64,000 nucleotides of DNA from Fidelibacterota bacterium (lineage in GTDB: Bacteria; Marinisomatota; Marinisomatia; Marinisomatales; S15-B10), in NCBI GenBank assembly GCA_002715465.1, contig PAYY01000013.1:49860-113859 (forward strand), in the 5' to 3' direction. Shown here in pieces: positions 1 through 8,805 of the stretch (the stretch's first letter is position 1; every line of letters starts with the position of its first letter). Position numbers and translations under genes: made by a program. The notes beneath the pieces were generated by a model that was not told where the DNA came from, did no database searches, and saw only the letters and a list, made by a program, of their open reading frames with translations.

Positions 1-447
1 GTTACTTTATCTCCATATATGGGTCAAGATTCAATTGAACCATTTTTAGATCGGTCTGATAGAGGAGCTTTTGTTTTGTGTTTAACTTCAAATCCAGGCT
101 CTAGAGATATTCAACTTTCAAAAGGTTCTGGAATAGCCATATATAAAAAAGTAATTTCAATGATTAAAGACCTTAATGAAAATAATAACTGTGGATTGGT
201 CGTAGGAGCAACCAAAACCGATCAAATAGCTGATATTCGTCTTGAAGCTGGTGACCTTCCTTTTTTGATTCCAGGAATTGGAGCACAGGGAGGGGATCTT
301 GAAGGAAGTGTATCCGCTGGCAATACTGATGGCATTGCATTGATAAATGTTTCCAGAGGTATCCTCTATGCATCGGATCCTTCTCTAGCGGCTATGGATT
401 ATAAATCAAAGATAAATTTAGTTCTAAATAATTCTGCGGGAATTTAA
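1..447 (+). CDS. pyrF: Orotidine 5'-phosphate decarboxylase, C-terminal part (5' end outside window)
   Basis: Decarboxylates OMP to UMP, the last step of de novo pyrimidine synthesis, in the cytoplasm. The frame is open from base 1, so the gene starts upstream. The first visible residues (VTLSPYMGQDSIEPFL) match the substrate-loop region of the long OMP decarboxylase type. They are followed by VVGATKTDQIADIR and IPGIGAQGGDLE, the phosphate-binding end of the TIM barrel. Stop codon at 445-447; pyrE begins 3 bases later, which supports a pyrimidine operon. An internal ATG at 19 is not a real start because it lies inside the conserved fold. Confidence 0.93.
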   Translation, partial: VTLSPYMGQDSIEPFLDRSDRGAFVLCLTSNPGSRDIQLSKGSGIAIYKKVISMIKDLNENNNCGLVVGATKTDQIADIRLEAGDLPFLIPGIGAQGGDLEGSVSAGNTDGIALINVSRGILYASDPSLAAMDYKSKINLVLNNSAGI

Positions 448-450
448 GTT

Positions 451-1014
451 ATGGAATTAAGATCAATAATGGAAGAATATGGTGCCATATTAAAAGGGCA
501 TTTTATACTCACCTCTGGACGTCATAGCAATATTTACCTTGAAAAATTCCGACTCCTTGAAAATCCTGAGATGGTAGATAAAATTGGAGAGGAAATTGCT
601 AAATTAATAAAAAGAATAGAAATAGATGTTGTTTTTGGTGCTGCTATTGGTGGTATTTTAATTAGCTATGGAGCAGCAAAGGCCTTAAAAACGAGGAATG
701 TTTTTGCTGAAAGAGTAGATGGAGAATTAAAATTACGTCGTGGTTTCAAGCTTAACCAAGGAGAAAAAGTTCTTATTGTAGAAGATATAATTACTACTGG
801 AGGATCAGTAGAGGAATTACTTGAAATTGTAAAATATTATCATGCTGAGGTTGCTTCGGTAGTTTGTATTGCAGATCGTACAGAAAATGGAATTGATTTT
901 GGTCCAAATACTAAATCTCTAATGAGATTTCCGGCTATCACATGGAAACCTGAAAACTGTCCTTTATGTAAAAAGAATGAACCATTAACATCAAGGGGTA
1001 GAACAGGAAAATGA
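451..1014 (+). CDS. pyrE: Orotate phosphoribosyltransferase
   Basis: Transfers phosphoribose from PRPP to orotate to give OMP, the substrate of the upstream PyrF. The 187-residue length is normal. The PRPP-binding motif is clear at about residues 107-120 (VLIVEDIITTGGSV), and the N-terminal TSGRHSNIYLEKF segment is typical of the family. The C-terminal CPLCKKNEPL tail is also seen in the thermophile/FCB-type OPRTase subgroup. The gene lies 3 bases after pyrF, and its stop overlaps the start of the next gene as ATGA at 1011-1014, so the three genes are probably co-transcribed. Confidence 0.95.
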   Translation: MELRSIMEEYGAILKGHFILTSGRHSNIYLEKFRLLENPEMVDKIGEEIAKLIKRIEIDVVFGAAIGGILISYGAAKALKTRNVFAERVDGELKLRRGFKLNQGEKVLIVEDIITTGGSVEELLEIVKYYHAEVASVVCIADRTENGIDFGPNTKSLMRFPAITWKPENCPLCKKNEPLTSRGRTGK

Positions 1015-1676
1015 TAAAAAGAAAATTAATATTTACTTCTATTTTATTTACATATTTTATGTTGGTGATTTCATGCAATGAAAATCCGGAGGAATATGCT
1101 GTAATTATTACTGAGAAAGGTAAGATTTTTCTTCGTTTTTTTCCTGAGATTGCCCCAAAGCATGTTGAAAGTTTTAAAATATTAGCAAGAGAAGGTTTAT
1201 ATAATGGAACTTCTTTTCACAGGGTTATAAAAGATTTTGTCATACAAGGTGGGGATCCGAATTCAAAAGATGGAGACAGTTTTAATGATGGGCAGGGTGG
1301 AAGAGCAGGAAAATATTTTGGTATAGGAGAAAAAGATATACCTGACACATGGACAATTCCAGCAGAGTTTAATGATATGAAACATAAAAAAGGAACGCTA
1401 TCAATGGCTCGTGCTAAAGAAAATGATTCCGCAGGAAGTCAATTCTTTATCTGTTTAGATAGTCTCCCAACTCTAGATGGAAAATACACGATTTTTGGTG
1501 AAGTTATTGATGGTATGGATATAGTAGAAAAAATTGGTGACGCATATACTCCTCGAAAGCGTAATCCTTACTATAGTAGACCAGATGGAGATAACCCTAG
1601 GCCTAACATTTTCATGGATGTTGAAATAGGAATTGCTGAAGAACTTGGATTGGAATTATCAACAGTCAATAAATAA
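1011..1676 (+). CDS. Cyclophilin-type peptidyl-prolyl cis-trans isomerase, lipoprotein
   Basis: Catalyses cis-trans isomerisation of proline peptide bonds, here in the periplasm or on a membrane face. Residues 1-21 form a signal peptide ending in a lipobox (VISC, acylated Cys22). The cyclophilin core follows, with FHRVIKDFVIQGGDP (about 69-83) and GSQFFICL (about 142-149), both active-site segments. At 221 residues it is slightly longer than a single cyclophilin domain, with a loop around residues 88-110 (NDGQGGRAG) of the kind found in secreted bacterial cyclophilins. It overlaps pyrE by 4 bases, but its function is unrelated to pyrimidine synthesis. Confidence 0.93.
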   Translation: MIKRKLIFTSILFTYFMLVISCNENPEEYAVIITEKGKIFLRFFPEIAPKHVESFKILAREGLYNGTSFHRVIKDFVIQGGDPNSKDGDSFNDGQGGRAGKYFGIGEKDIPDTWTIPAEFNDMKHKKGTLSMARAKENDSAGSQFFICLDSLPTLDGKYTIFGEVIDGMDIVEKIGDAYTPRKRNPYYSRPDGDNPRPNIFMDVEIGIAEELGLELSTVNK

Positions 1677-1746
1677 TTTTCGTTTGAAACAATTTTATTA
1701 TTAATTCTTAAACTTAGTAGTCTAAAAAATATCATCGATAGAACAA

Positions 1747-2298
1747 ATGAATATTAAAAAAATAATTACTTTTGCCCTTGTTTTGATAAGTGTCTTAATT
1801 GCTGGCATTATTTTTTTTGAAGAAAACTCATCAGCTAAATCTATCAAAACTTTACAAACTTCATCTAATTCAAGTAATGAAAAATCATCTAAATTAAAAG
1901 CCCCAGATTTCACTTTGACCGATACTGAAGGCAATAAAGTTTCTTTATCTGACTATAAGGGAAACATTATAATTATTAATTTTTGGGCTACTTGGTGTGG
2001 CCCATGTAAGTTTGAAATTCCTGACTTGATAGATTTATATAAAAAATATAACGGAGACGTGGTAGTATTAGGTATATCTCTTGATTATGATGGTCCTACT
2101 GTAGTTCCACAATTTGCTGATCAATATGGAATAAACTATCCTATTTTATATGGAGATAGTAAAATTGTTAGTACTTATGGTAATGTTACTGGTATCCCAA
2201 CAACTTTTATTATTGATAGAGATTTAAATCTTTACCGTAGGTATGTGGGGTATCGACCTTCTACAGTTTTTGAACAAGATATAAAAGATTTGATATAA
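1747..2298 (+). CDS. TlpA/ResA-like membrane-anchored thioredoxin
   Basis: Extracytoplasmic thiol-disulfide oxidoreductase of the TlpA/ResA type. An N-terminal hydrophobic anchor (about residues 5-24) is followed by a Ser-rich linker and an AhpC/TSA-like thioredoxin fold. The active site is WCGPC at 83-87 and the cis-Pro region is TGIPTTFII. Family members reduce apocytochrome c CXXCH cysteines or other periplasmic disulfides. The five-haem cytochrome gene 1.2 kb downstream makes a cytochrome-maturation role plausible, but that is inferred from context only. The ATG at 1747 opens the hydrophobic anchor directly. Confidence 0.9.
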   Translation: MNIKKIITFALVLISVLIAGIIFFEENSSAKSIKTLQTSSNSSNEKSSKLKAPDFTLTDTEGNKVSLSDYKGNIIIINFWATWCGPCKFEIPDLIDLYKKYNGDVVVLGISLDYDGPTVVPQFADQYGINYPILYGDSKIVSTYGNVTGIPTTFIIDRDLNLYRRYVGYRPSTVFEQDIKDLI

Positions 2299-2381
2299 TT
2301 ATTTTTTAACTATTTGTCAATTTCTTACATGTTTTATTTTGTATTGAGTGATTTGTCAAAATAAAGCAGTTTTATCAACAA

Positions 2382-3473
2382 ATGCAGATAAGAAAAATTA
2401 TAAAGTATAGATTTTCTATAATTATTACTCTCCTGATTTTTGGCTGTATTATTCCCAACAATAATAATTCACTAGTTAAAGCTTATATTACATTACAAGG
2501 TGTTGATAAAGTTGCAGTGATCGATGTTAGAGCAAGAAAGGTAATTAAAACAATAGATGTTGATTTTATTGATACAGGAGATAGACCTCATTATGTAGTT
2601 ATTGATAAATCAAATGGTTATTGGTACGTAACCCTTATTTCATCTGGTTATATATTGAAATTTGATTTAGAAAGAGATGAATTTATTGATTCAGTTCGTA
2701 TAGGGAATATGCCAGCTCTTATGGCTTTAGATGAACCAAACCAAATACTATACATTTCTCGTTTTATGCCTATGCCTTCTATGGGCATGGTTGGATCGAA
2801 TGCATCAATTATAGATATAATTGATGCTTCTAATATGAAGGCTATTGGTAAAATTGATGTAGGTGCAAGTTCGCCTCATGGCATAGCATTGAGTTCAGAT
2901 GGTAAGAAACTATGGGTGGCTAGCAATGAGGCATCCCATTTTTTTGAAATTGAAATTTCTCGCTTAAGAGAAGAGGGTTATCAACCAAGAAATTTCAAGA
3001 TCGGATTAGATGTACCTGATAGTTATAATATTAACGATATGATTTATAACGCGTTAGAATTAGAATTGAACAAAAAAGATTCTAAACTTTTCATTACTTG
3101 TTCTGGAAGTAATGAGGTGCGAATCTTTGATACATCTAGTGGTGAAATAATTACAAAATTTTTTCTTAAAAAACAGCCTTGGCATATTGCTCTGAGCAAT
3201 GACAATAAAAGTTTATTTACAACTAATCGAGGGGGACAGAGTGTTAGTAAGATAAATCTTGAAACTGAAAGTATTGAGGAGGTTTCTGATAGTTTATTAC
3301 AAATGCCTCATGGTTGTGCACTTATACCTGATGAAAGTGAACTTATTGTTAGTGCTGCAGGAGGAAATCGCGTATTAGTTGTTGATACAAAATCTATGAA
3401 AATTTTGGATATCATTAATTTCGATACACAGATGTCAATGCCTACTGGTATTGCTATTTACGAAAAAAATTAG
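2382..3473 (+). CDS. YncE-like beta-propeller lipoprotein
   Basis: Predicted surface or periplasmic lipoprotein: the signal peptide ends in LIFGC with Cys22 as the acylation site. The rest is a seven-bladed type propeller with YVTN/YncE-like blades; several repeats of the form 'VAVIDVRARKVIKTIDV', 'HGIALSSDGKKLWVAS' and 'RVLVVDTKSMKILDIINF' are visible. No catalytic residues are apparent, and members of this family often accompany multihaem cytochromes or bind metals or substrates. The gene is 9 bases upstream of the five-haem cytochrome gene and almost certainly in the same transcript. The substrate is unknown. Confidence 0.85.
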   Translation: MQIRKIIKYRFSIIITLLIFGCIIPNNNNSLVKAYITLQGVDKVAVIDVRARKVIKTIDVDFIDTGDRPHYVVIDKSNGYWYVTLISSGYILKFDLERDEFIDSVRIGNMPALMALDEPNQILYISRFMPMPSMGMVGSNASIIDIIDASNMKAIGKIDVGASSPHGIALSSDGKKLWVASNEASHFFEIEISRLREEGYQPRNFKIGLDVPDSYNINDMIYNALELELNKKDSKLFITCSGSNEVRIFDTSSGEIITKFFLKKQPWHIALSNDNKSLFTTNRGGQSVSKINLETESIEEVSDSLLQMPHGCALIPDESELIVSAAGGNRVLVVDTKSMKILDIINFDTQMSMPTGIAIYEKN

Positions 3474-3482
3474 AAGAATATT

Positions 3483-4892
3483 GTGAGTTGGAATTCTATT
3501 TTATTTTACTCATGTATTTTATTAGTATTTGGATGCGAACACAATCAAGATTTAGTCAAATTTGATTCTAGGGATTTCCCAATTCAACAATCATTTACTG
3601 TATCTGATTTTGAACCAGCCACTGAATGCCAATCTTGCCACCCTACTCATTATAAAGAATGGACAGGTTCAATGCATGCATATGCCTTCACGGATCCAGT
3701 TTGGTTTAAACAGCATAGCAAAGAGCAAGCACATTTTAAATCGAAAGGTAAAGAGCTTGGACAGTTTTGTATTATGTGTCATAGCCCAATTGGATTTCTT
3801 ACAAGAGAAATTGATAACCCTTCCGAATTTGATATATCTCAAAAAGAGGGTCTTTCTCAGCAGGCTAGAGAAGGGGTTAGCTGTTCATTTTGCCATTCCA
3901 CTACTCATCTGTCACCTTCAACAAATGTTGATTTTTCTGATGAAATGAATGAAGGAATACAATTCTTTTTAAATCCAGGTGAGATTCAATATGGTTCTAT
4001 AAAAGATCCATTGCCAAATAATTTTCATGAATCTGAATTTCATCCAGATTATGATAAATCAGAATACTGTAGAGGATGTCATAATTTGACAATTTCAGGA
4101 AAAGAAGCTGAAATGACTTTCAAGGAATGGTCTCAAACTTCATTTGAAGCAATGGGCGTTGAATGTCAATCATGCCATATGGAAAACTACTCAGGGTATG
4201 CAGTAGATAAAAAACTCTTCCCAAATGCACCTTATAGAAAAAATCTGCATAGACATAATTTTATAGGTTTGGACCATGCATTGACACCTTTCCCAGAGAA
4301 AGAAGCTCAATTAGCATCTATAAATTCTTTGTTAAAATCAGCAGCTGAAATAAACTTTTCTACAATATTCCCTGACTATCTTTTACCAGGCCAAAAGTTC
4401 AATTTAGGTGTAATTGTAACCAATAAATCAGGTCATAACTTACCGACTGGGACTACCTTTTCGAGACAAATTTGGTTAGAGATTAATATTTTGTCTGATT
4501 CAGATACTATTTATAAGAGTGGTCATTTGGATCCTAATGGTGATCTCTATGATTTTTATATTGATCCTGAGGGAAAAGAAGATCCTGACCTCACCATTTT
4601 TCGCACGGTTCTATATGATGTTATTGGAGATTCAGGACTGAGACATGTTTCAGTAGAACGTATGGTAAAGAAGACTGATACTACTATTCCTGTGCAGAGT
4701 TCAATTACAGCAGACTTTGAATTTGATGTCCCTGAAAATATTGAGAATATTTTTATCAAGGTTCGATTAAGGTTTAGACCATTGCCCCCATTTTTTATTC
4801 GAGAATTTGGTTTAAATAGTGAGGAAAAAAATCTAAAAATTTTTAATGGCGATTCATTAAGTGTCGAGATCCCAGTTAGAAGCTTAAATTGA
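3483..4892 (+). CDS. Five-haem c-type cytochrome lipoprotein
   Basis: Starts with GTG. The signal peptide ends in the lipobox VFGC (Cys18). Five CXXCH haem-attachment motifs lie at about residues 49-53, 96-100, 134-138, 196-200 and 228-232. A C-terminal beta-sandwich-like region follows, containing NKSGHNLPTG, a His-bearing motif that recurs in cytochrome c554-like multihaem proteins and may supply a distal haem ligand. An electron-transfer role at the outer membrane or periplasm is likely; the donor and acceptor cannot be read from sequence. It is flanked by the propeller lipoprotein and an FG-GAP secreted protein, with a TTGA overlap to the latter at 4889-4892. Confidence 0.88.
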   Translation: MSWNSILFYSCILLVFGCEHNQDLVKFDSRDFPIQQSFTVSDFEPATECQSCHPTHYKEWTGSMHAYAFTDPVWFKQHSKEQAHFKSKGKELGQFCIMCHSPIGFLTREIDNPSEFDISQKEGLSQQAREGVSCSFCHSTTHLSPSTNVDFSDEMNEGIQFFLNPGEIQYGSIKDPLPNNFHESEFHPDYDKSEYCRGCHNLTISGKEAEMTFKEWSQTSFEAMGVECQSCHMENYSGYAVDKKLFPNAPYRKNLHRHNFIGLDHALTPFPEKEAQLASINSLLKSAAEINFSTIFPDYLLPGQKFNLGVIVTNKSGHNLPTGTTFSRQIWLEINILSDSDTIYKSGHLDPNGDLYDFYIDPEGKEDPDLTIFRTVLYDVIGDSGLRHVSVERMVKKTDTTIPVQSSITADFEFDVPENIENIFIKVRLRFRPLPPFFIREFGLNSEEKNLKIFNGDSLSVEIPVRSLN

Positions 4893-6988
4893 AATTAATT
4901 GTCAAAATCATCATTCTCCTTTTTTTTCAAATTTTATCAGGACAAGAAGTGATTCTTCCTAGAAACAATACTTCAATTATAATTAATAATGATACACTCT
5001 CTAACCCATTCTCTAGGGGTTTTAATCGTCCCTTGGTTCAGTTTATTTATTGGGATAATGATAATTTGTTAGACCTTTTTATATCTGACTCGGATTTCAA
5101 TATCAAATACTATGAACAAGATATTGCTAATCCTGAATTATTTGTACTTAGGACTAGAACTTTCAACGATCTAATAATTGGATTATGGTATAGATTTGTA
5201 GACTATGATTCTGATGGGGATCAAGATCTTATACATGCTAGCATTTATCCCTCTGATGGGGGTGCATTCCCTCTTTTTGTTTACGAAAATATTAATGGAA
5301 AACTCAATTTCAGAACGGATAAACTTCTCGATTTTCAAGGCAAACCATTGACAATTAATTCATTAGTATTTCCTACTTTTTCAGATTTAGATAATGATGG
5401 ATTAGAGGATTTATTTTTTGGCACTATAGCTGGAACAGTTACCCAATACAAAAATCTTGGACTTAGGGATAATCTTCCATTATTTCGCTTTGAAACAAAT
5501 ACATTTGAGAATATTATGATTGTATGGACTCCAGCCAGAGGTAATAGGCACGGTGCTAATGCAATAGAATTTTTTGATGTTGATTCTGATGGTGACAAGG
5601 ATCTTTTCTGGGGAGATATTTTTCAACCCAGCTTATTTTTTCTTGAAAATATTGGAACTGCAGAAAATCCTGACATTCGTGACACACTTATGACTTTTCA
5701 ATATCCTTTGATTGATCCAATTCAAACTACAGGTTTTAATGTTGCGAGATTTGCTGATCTAGATCAAGATGGGGATAGTGAATTATTCGTTACTGTTCAA
5801 TCAGGTATTTTTGGAACTGAATTGACAAATAACTTCCTTTATTTTGAGAATGTTGGAAATGCAAAATCATCAAAATTCCAATATAAAACTAATAGGTTTT
5901 TAAGAGGGCTTGACTTGGGGTCATATAGTGCACCAGCCTTTGCTGATATAGATGCAGATGGTGATGCAGATTTATTTATTGGAAATGAATTTAATGAAAG
6001 ATTAGCGGGATTAAGAGGAACCGTATTCTTTTTTAGGAATTCTGGCGGATCTGATTCAACTATACTTGTATTGGAGGATTCCACTTTTTTTCCTGAATTA
6101 ACAGGTAATAATCTAACACCGGCTTTTGCCGATCTAGATCAAGATGGAGATTTAGATGCAATCATTGGTGATTGGAATGGGAAATTATATAAGTATACGA
6201 ATTACGGAAGTCCTTCATCTCCTATTTTTGAGTATAAAGGTGAATTTTTAGGAGTAGATGTAGGTGGCCTTTCTCATCCGGCTCTAGATGATCTAGATCA
6301 AGATGGAGATATTGATTTATTAGTGGGAAGTAGGGAAGGAAATATTTTTTATTGGGAAAATGTAGGAAGTTTTAACTCTCCTGAATTTAATCTAGTATCT
6401 GATGATCTATTTAAAGGAGAAAAAATTGGTCGAAAAACAGCGCCGACAATATTTGATATTAATAGGGACGGAAGAAAAGAAATAGTAATTGGAACAGAAG
6501 GGGGAAAGCTATTTCTAGCTTTTAAGAATGAGGGAATTTGGGATCTTAAAGAATTTGATAATATGCCTTATGCTGGTTCAAATATTGTTCCATCTTTAGT
6601 CGATTTAAAAAAAAATGGAACAATTGAAATGATATTAGGTTCATTAAATGGTGGATTGGAAATTATCAAAGTTCAAATGCCATTGACAGTAGCAAATTTA
6701 AATAAAGAAAACAAAAAAATTGACAATCTTATGGTTTCTCCAAATCCATTTAATAGTTATTTAAACCTTTCATTTAATCTTTCAACAAATAGTTTCGTAA
6801 ATATTTCTTTATTTGATTTGTTAGGCCGCAATGTTGATACGATTTTAGATGAAACAATTGATAAAGGATATTATAACTTTAAGGTTCAACCCAAATATAT
6901 TACTTCAGGTATTTATATTATTAAAGCGAGAATTTTTTCATCAATAGGTTCGAGAATTTTAGAAAAAAAAATTATCTATATAAAGTAA
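4889..6988 (+). CDS. Secreted FG-GAP/VCBS repeat protein with T9SS type A sorting domain
   Basis: TTG start overlapping the previous stop (TTGA). After a signal peptide (cleavage near SGQ, residue about 19) come at least eight Ca-binding FG-GAP/VCBS repeats, recognisable as D-x-D-x-DGD-x-D/E-L (for example DYDSDGDQDL, DVDSDGDKDL, DIDADGDADL, DLDQDGDIDL). The last 80 or so residues carry PNPFNSYLNLSFNL and LFDLLGRNV, the T9SS type A C-terminal sorting domain (FlgD-Ig-like). The protein is therefore probably exported to the cell surface by the type IX system. Its coupling to the cytochrome gene suggests a surface partner for that protein, but no function is assigned. Confidence 0.88.
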   Translation: MKLIVKIIILLFFQILSGQEVILPRNNTSIIINNDTLSNPFSRGFNRPLVQFIYWDNDNLLDLFISDSDFNIKYYEQDIANPELFVLRTRTFNDLIIGLWYRFVDYDSDGDQDLIHASIYPSDGGAFPLFVYENINGKLNFRTDKLLDFQGKPLTINSLVFPTFSDLDNDGLEDLFFGTIAGTVTQYKNLGLRDNLPLFRFETNTFENIMIVWTPARGNRHGANAIEFFDVDSDGDKDLFWGDIFQPSLFFLENIGTAENPDIRDTLMTFQYPLIDPIQTTGFNVARFADLDQDGDSELFVTVQSGIFGTELTNNFLYFENVGNAKSSKFQYKTNRFLRGLDLGSYSAPAFADIDADGDADLFIGNEFNERLAGLRGTVFFFRNSGGSDSTILVLEDSTFFPELTGNNLTPAFADLDQDGDLDAIIGDWNGKLYKYTNYGSPSSPIFEYKGEFLGVDVGGLSHPALDDLDQDGDIDLLVGSREGNIFYWENVGSFNSPEFNLVSDDLFKGEKIGRKTAPTIFDINRDGRKEIVIGTEGGKLFLAFKNEGIWDLKEFDNMPYAGSNIVPSLVDLKKNGTIEMILGSLNGGLEIIKVQMPLTVANLNKENKKIDNLMVSPNPFNSYLNLSFNLSTNSFVNISLFDLLGRNVDTILDETIDKGYYNFKVQPKYITSGIYIIKARIFSSIGSRILEKKIIYIK

Positions 6989-7053
6989 ATCAATGAAACT
7001 TTTTTTATTTTAGCAATTTAAATAAATAATACTATTGAAAGGTATAATGATAA

Positions 7054-8439
7054 ATGATGAGGAAAATAAAGTTATTAATTTTTCTATTTCTGAGTGTTAA
7101 TCTTCATTCACAATCTGCTAAATTTTTTAGTCAAACTTTTTCTGAAGTTGCTAAAAATGTCAATCCTGCAGTAGTAACTATAACAAGTGAAAGAGTTCAA
7201 AAAGAACAATTTAGAAATCCTTTCGAAGAATTTTTTGGTGATGAATATTTTCGTTATTACGCACCTGAACGTGAAAGACGAAGTCAGGCTCTTGGTTCTG
7301 GAGTAATTGTTGATGCTTTTAATGGATTTATTATTACAAATAATCACGTTATTCAGGATGCAGATGAAATTTCAATTATTTTAATTGATGAGCGAGAATT
7401 TGAAGCGGAGATTATAGGATCAGACCCAAAAAGCGATATTGCAGTTCTCAAAATTGAAGCTGACAATTTATCTTCTGTTGGCTTAGGAGATTCTGATAAT
7501 CTTGATGTGGGTGAATGGGTCTTAGCAATTGGCAGCCCATTTTCTGCAAACCTTAGCCATACAGTAACGGCAGGTATCGTAAGTGCAAAAGGTCGAAGTA
7601 GCGTTATAGGAGGTGTCGATTACCAAGATTTTATTCAAACCGATGCCGCTATTAACCCAGGTAATAGTGGCGGTGCTCTAGTGAATCTAGATGGAGAACT
7701 TGTTGGAATAAATACAGCTATTGCTACTGGTGGATATATGCGTAGTAATGCAGGTGTAGGATTTGCTATTCCATCTAATCTAGCCAAGAATATAATGAAT
7801 GATCTTATATCTGAAGGACGAGTTATTAGAGCTTGGCTGGGTGTTTTTATTCAAGATGTTAATGATGGAATAGCTAAAGCCCTTGATCTTCCAGATAGAA
7901 GTGGTGCTGTGGTTACTGAAGTTGTTGATGATAGTCCTGCAGAAAAAGCAGGATTCAAGGTTGAAGATGTAATTATAGAATTTTCTGGAACTAAAGTTCG
8001 AGATTCATCCCATTTAAAAAATCTAGTTTCTTCTTCCCAGCCTGAAACAAAAGAGCCAGTTGGAATTATCAGAAATGGGAGAAAAAGAACATTAAGAGTG
8101 GATCTTGTCGAATTGCCAGAAGAGGATGTAATTTTTGCTTCAAAACCACCACCTTCATATTCTTTAGGAATGCGCGTAGAAGATCTCGATACAGCAATGT
8201 TACGTCAATTCAGGTTAAATAAAGATGAGGTTGGTGTTGTTGTAGTTGAAGTTGAGGCATCAAGTGTTGCTTCCCGCTCTGGAATCCAACCTGGTGATAT
8301 AATAAAGCGTATAGGAGATAATGATATTAATTCGGCTCGTGAGTTTAGGAATGTTATTTCAAAGTTAGATGTTAAAGATTCTATTCTTTTGCTTATCAAA
8401 CGGAGAGGAAGCTCTATCTTTTTGCCATTGGAAAAATAA
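7054..8439 (+). CDS. degP: HtrA/DegP-family periplasmic serine protease
   Basis: Periplasmic quality-control protease/chaperone. Signal peptide of about 20 residues (ends LHSQ). The trypsin-like domain has the complete triad: His98 (TNNHVI), Asp128 (PKSDIAVLKI) and Ser205 (NPGNSGGAL). Two PDZ domains follow (about 255-350 and 370-455), giving the standard DegP layout at 461 residues. The two leading Met codons at 7054 and 7057 are equivalent starts. It may stand alone as a transcript; the 360 bases downstream lack a gene. DegP, DegQ and DegS-type cannot be separated by sequence here, but two PDZ domains and no membrane anchor favour DegP/DegQ. Confidence 0.94.
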   Translation: MMRKIKLLIFLFLSVNLHSQSAKFFSQTFSEVAKNVNPAVVTITSERVQKEQFRNPFEEFFGDEYFRYYAPERERRSQALGSGVIVDAFNGFIITNNHVIQDADEISIILIDEREFEAEIIGSDPKSDIAVLKIEADNLSSVGLGDSDNLDVGEWVLAIGSPFSANLSHTVTAGIVSAKGRSSVIGGVDYQDFIQTDAAINPGNSGGALVNLDGELVGINTAIATGGYMRSNAGVGFAIPSNLAKNIMNDLISEGRVIRAWLGVFIQDVNDGIAKALDLPDRSGAVVTEVVDDSPAEKAGFKVEDVIIEFSGTKVRDSSHLKNLVSSSQPETKEPVGIIRNGRKRTLRVDLVELPEEDVIFASKPPPSYSLGMRVEDLDTAMLRQFRLNKDEVGVVVVEVEASSVASRSGIQPGDIIKRIGDNDINSAREFRNVISKLDVKDSILLLIKRRGSSIFLPLEK

Positions 8440-8799
8440 TTTAGTTTAATTCTTTTCAATTCTCTTTATCATTTCAATGAGCTAATTAGAATTGTTTTAT
8501 TTCAATTGTATACACAAAATTAGATTGAATTATTTTGATTTAGATGGTTATAAAGTTAAGTTTTCAAAATGAAAAGTAGTCATTTAGTGTAAAATGAGCG
8601 AGAAAACCATTTTTTACCTTCAGAATTATTTATTTTCTAATGTTACAAGTTAATTTTCATTATTTAAGCTCCCCTTATTTAGTTGGTCTAGGTAGTTATA
8701 ATTATGAAAAAAGGAATCTTCCTGTTTTCTTTCTGTTAGAGTTGTTTTTTTGCCTGAATTTAATGTTTAGCATGACTTTACAAATTTTATCTAATAAAG
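8440..8799. other. Intergenic region between degP and ileS
   Basis: 360 very AT-rich bases without a credible gene. A weak match to the Bacteroidetes-type promoter pattern (TTTG, 19 bases, TAAGTTTT) lies at 8534-8564, but such matches arise easily by chance in this composition and it is about 240 bases from ileS. A mini-ORF at 8704 (11 codons, signal-peptide-like) ends in TAG and is probably meaningless. I see no tRNA, T-box or strong terminator. Confidence 0.5.
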
Positions 8800-8805
8800 T
8801 TGGCC

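Noticed and set aside
8704..8739. Mini-ORF (11 codons) resembling the start of a signal peptide upstream of ileS
   Set aside because: Ends in TAG after 11 residues, has no conserved continuation in any frame, and such patterns are common in AT-rich DNA.
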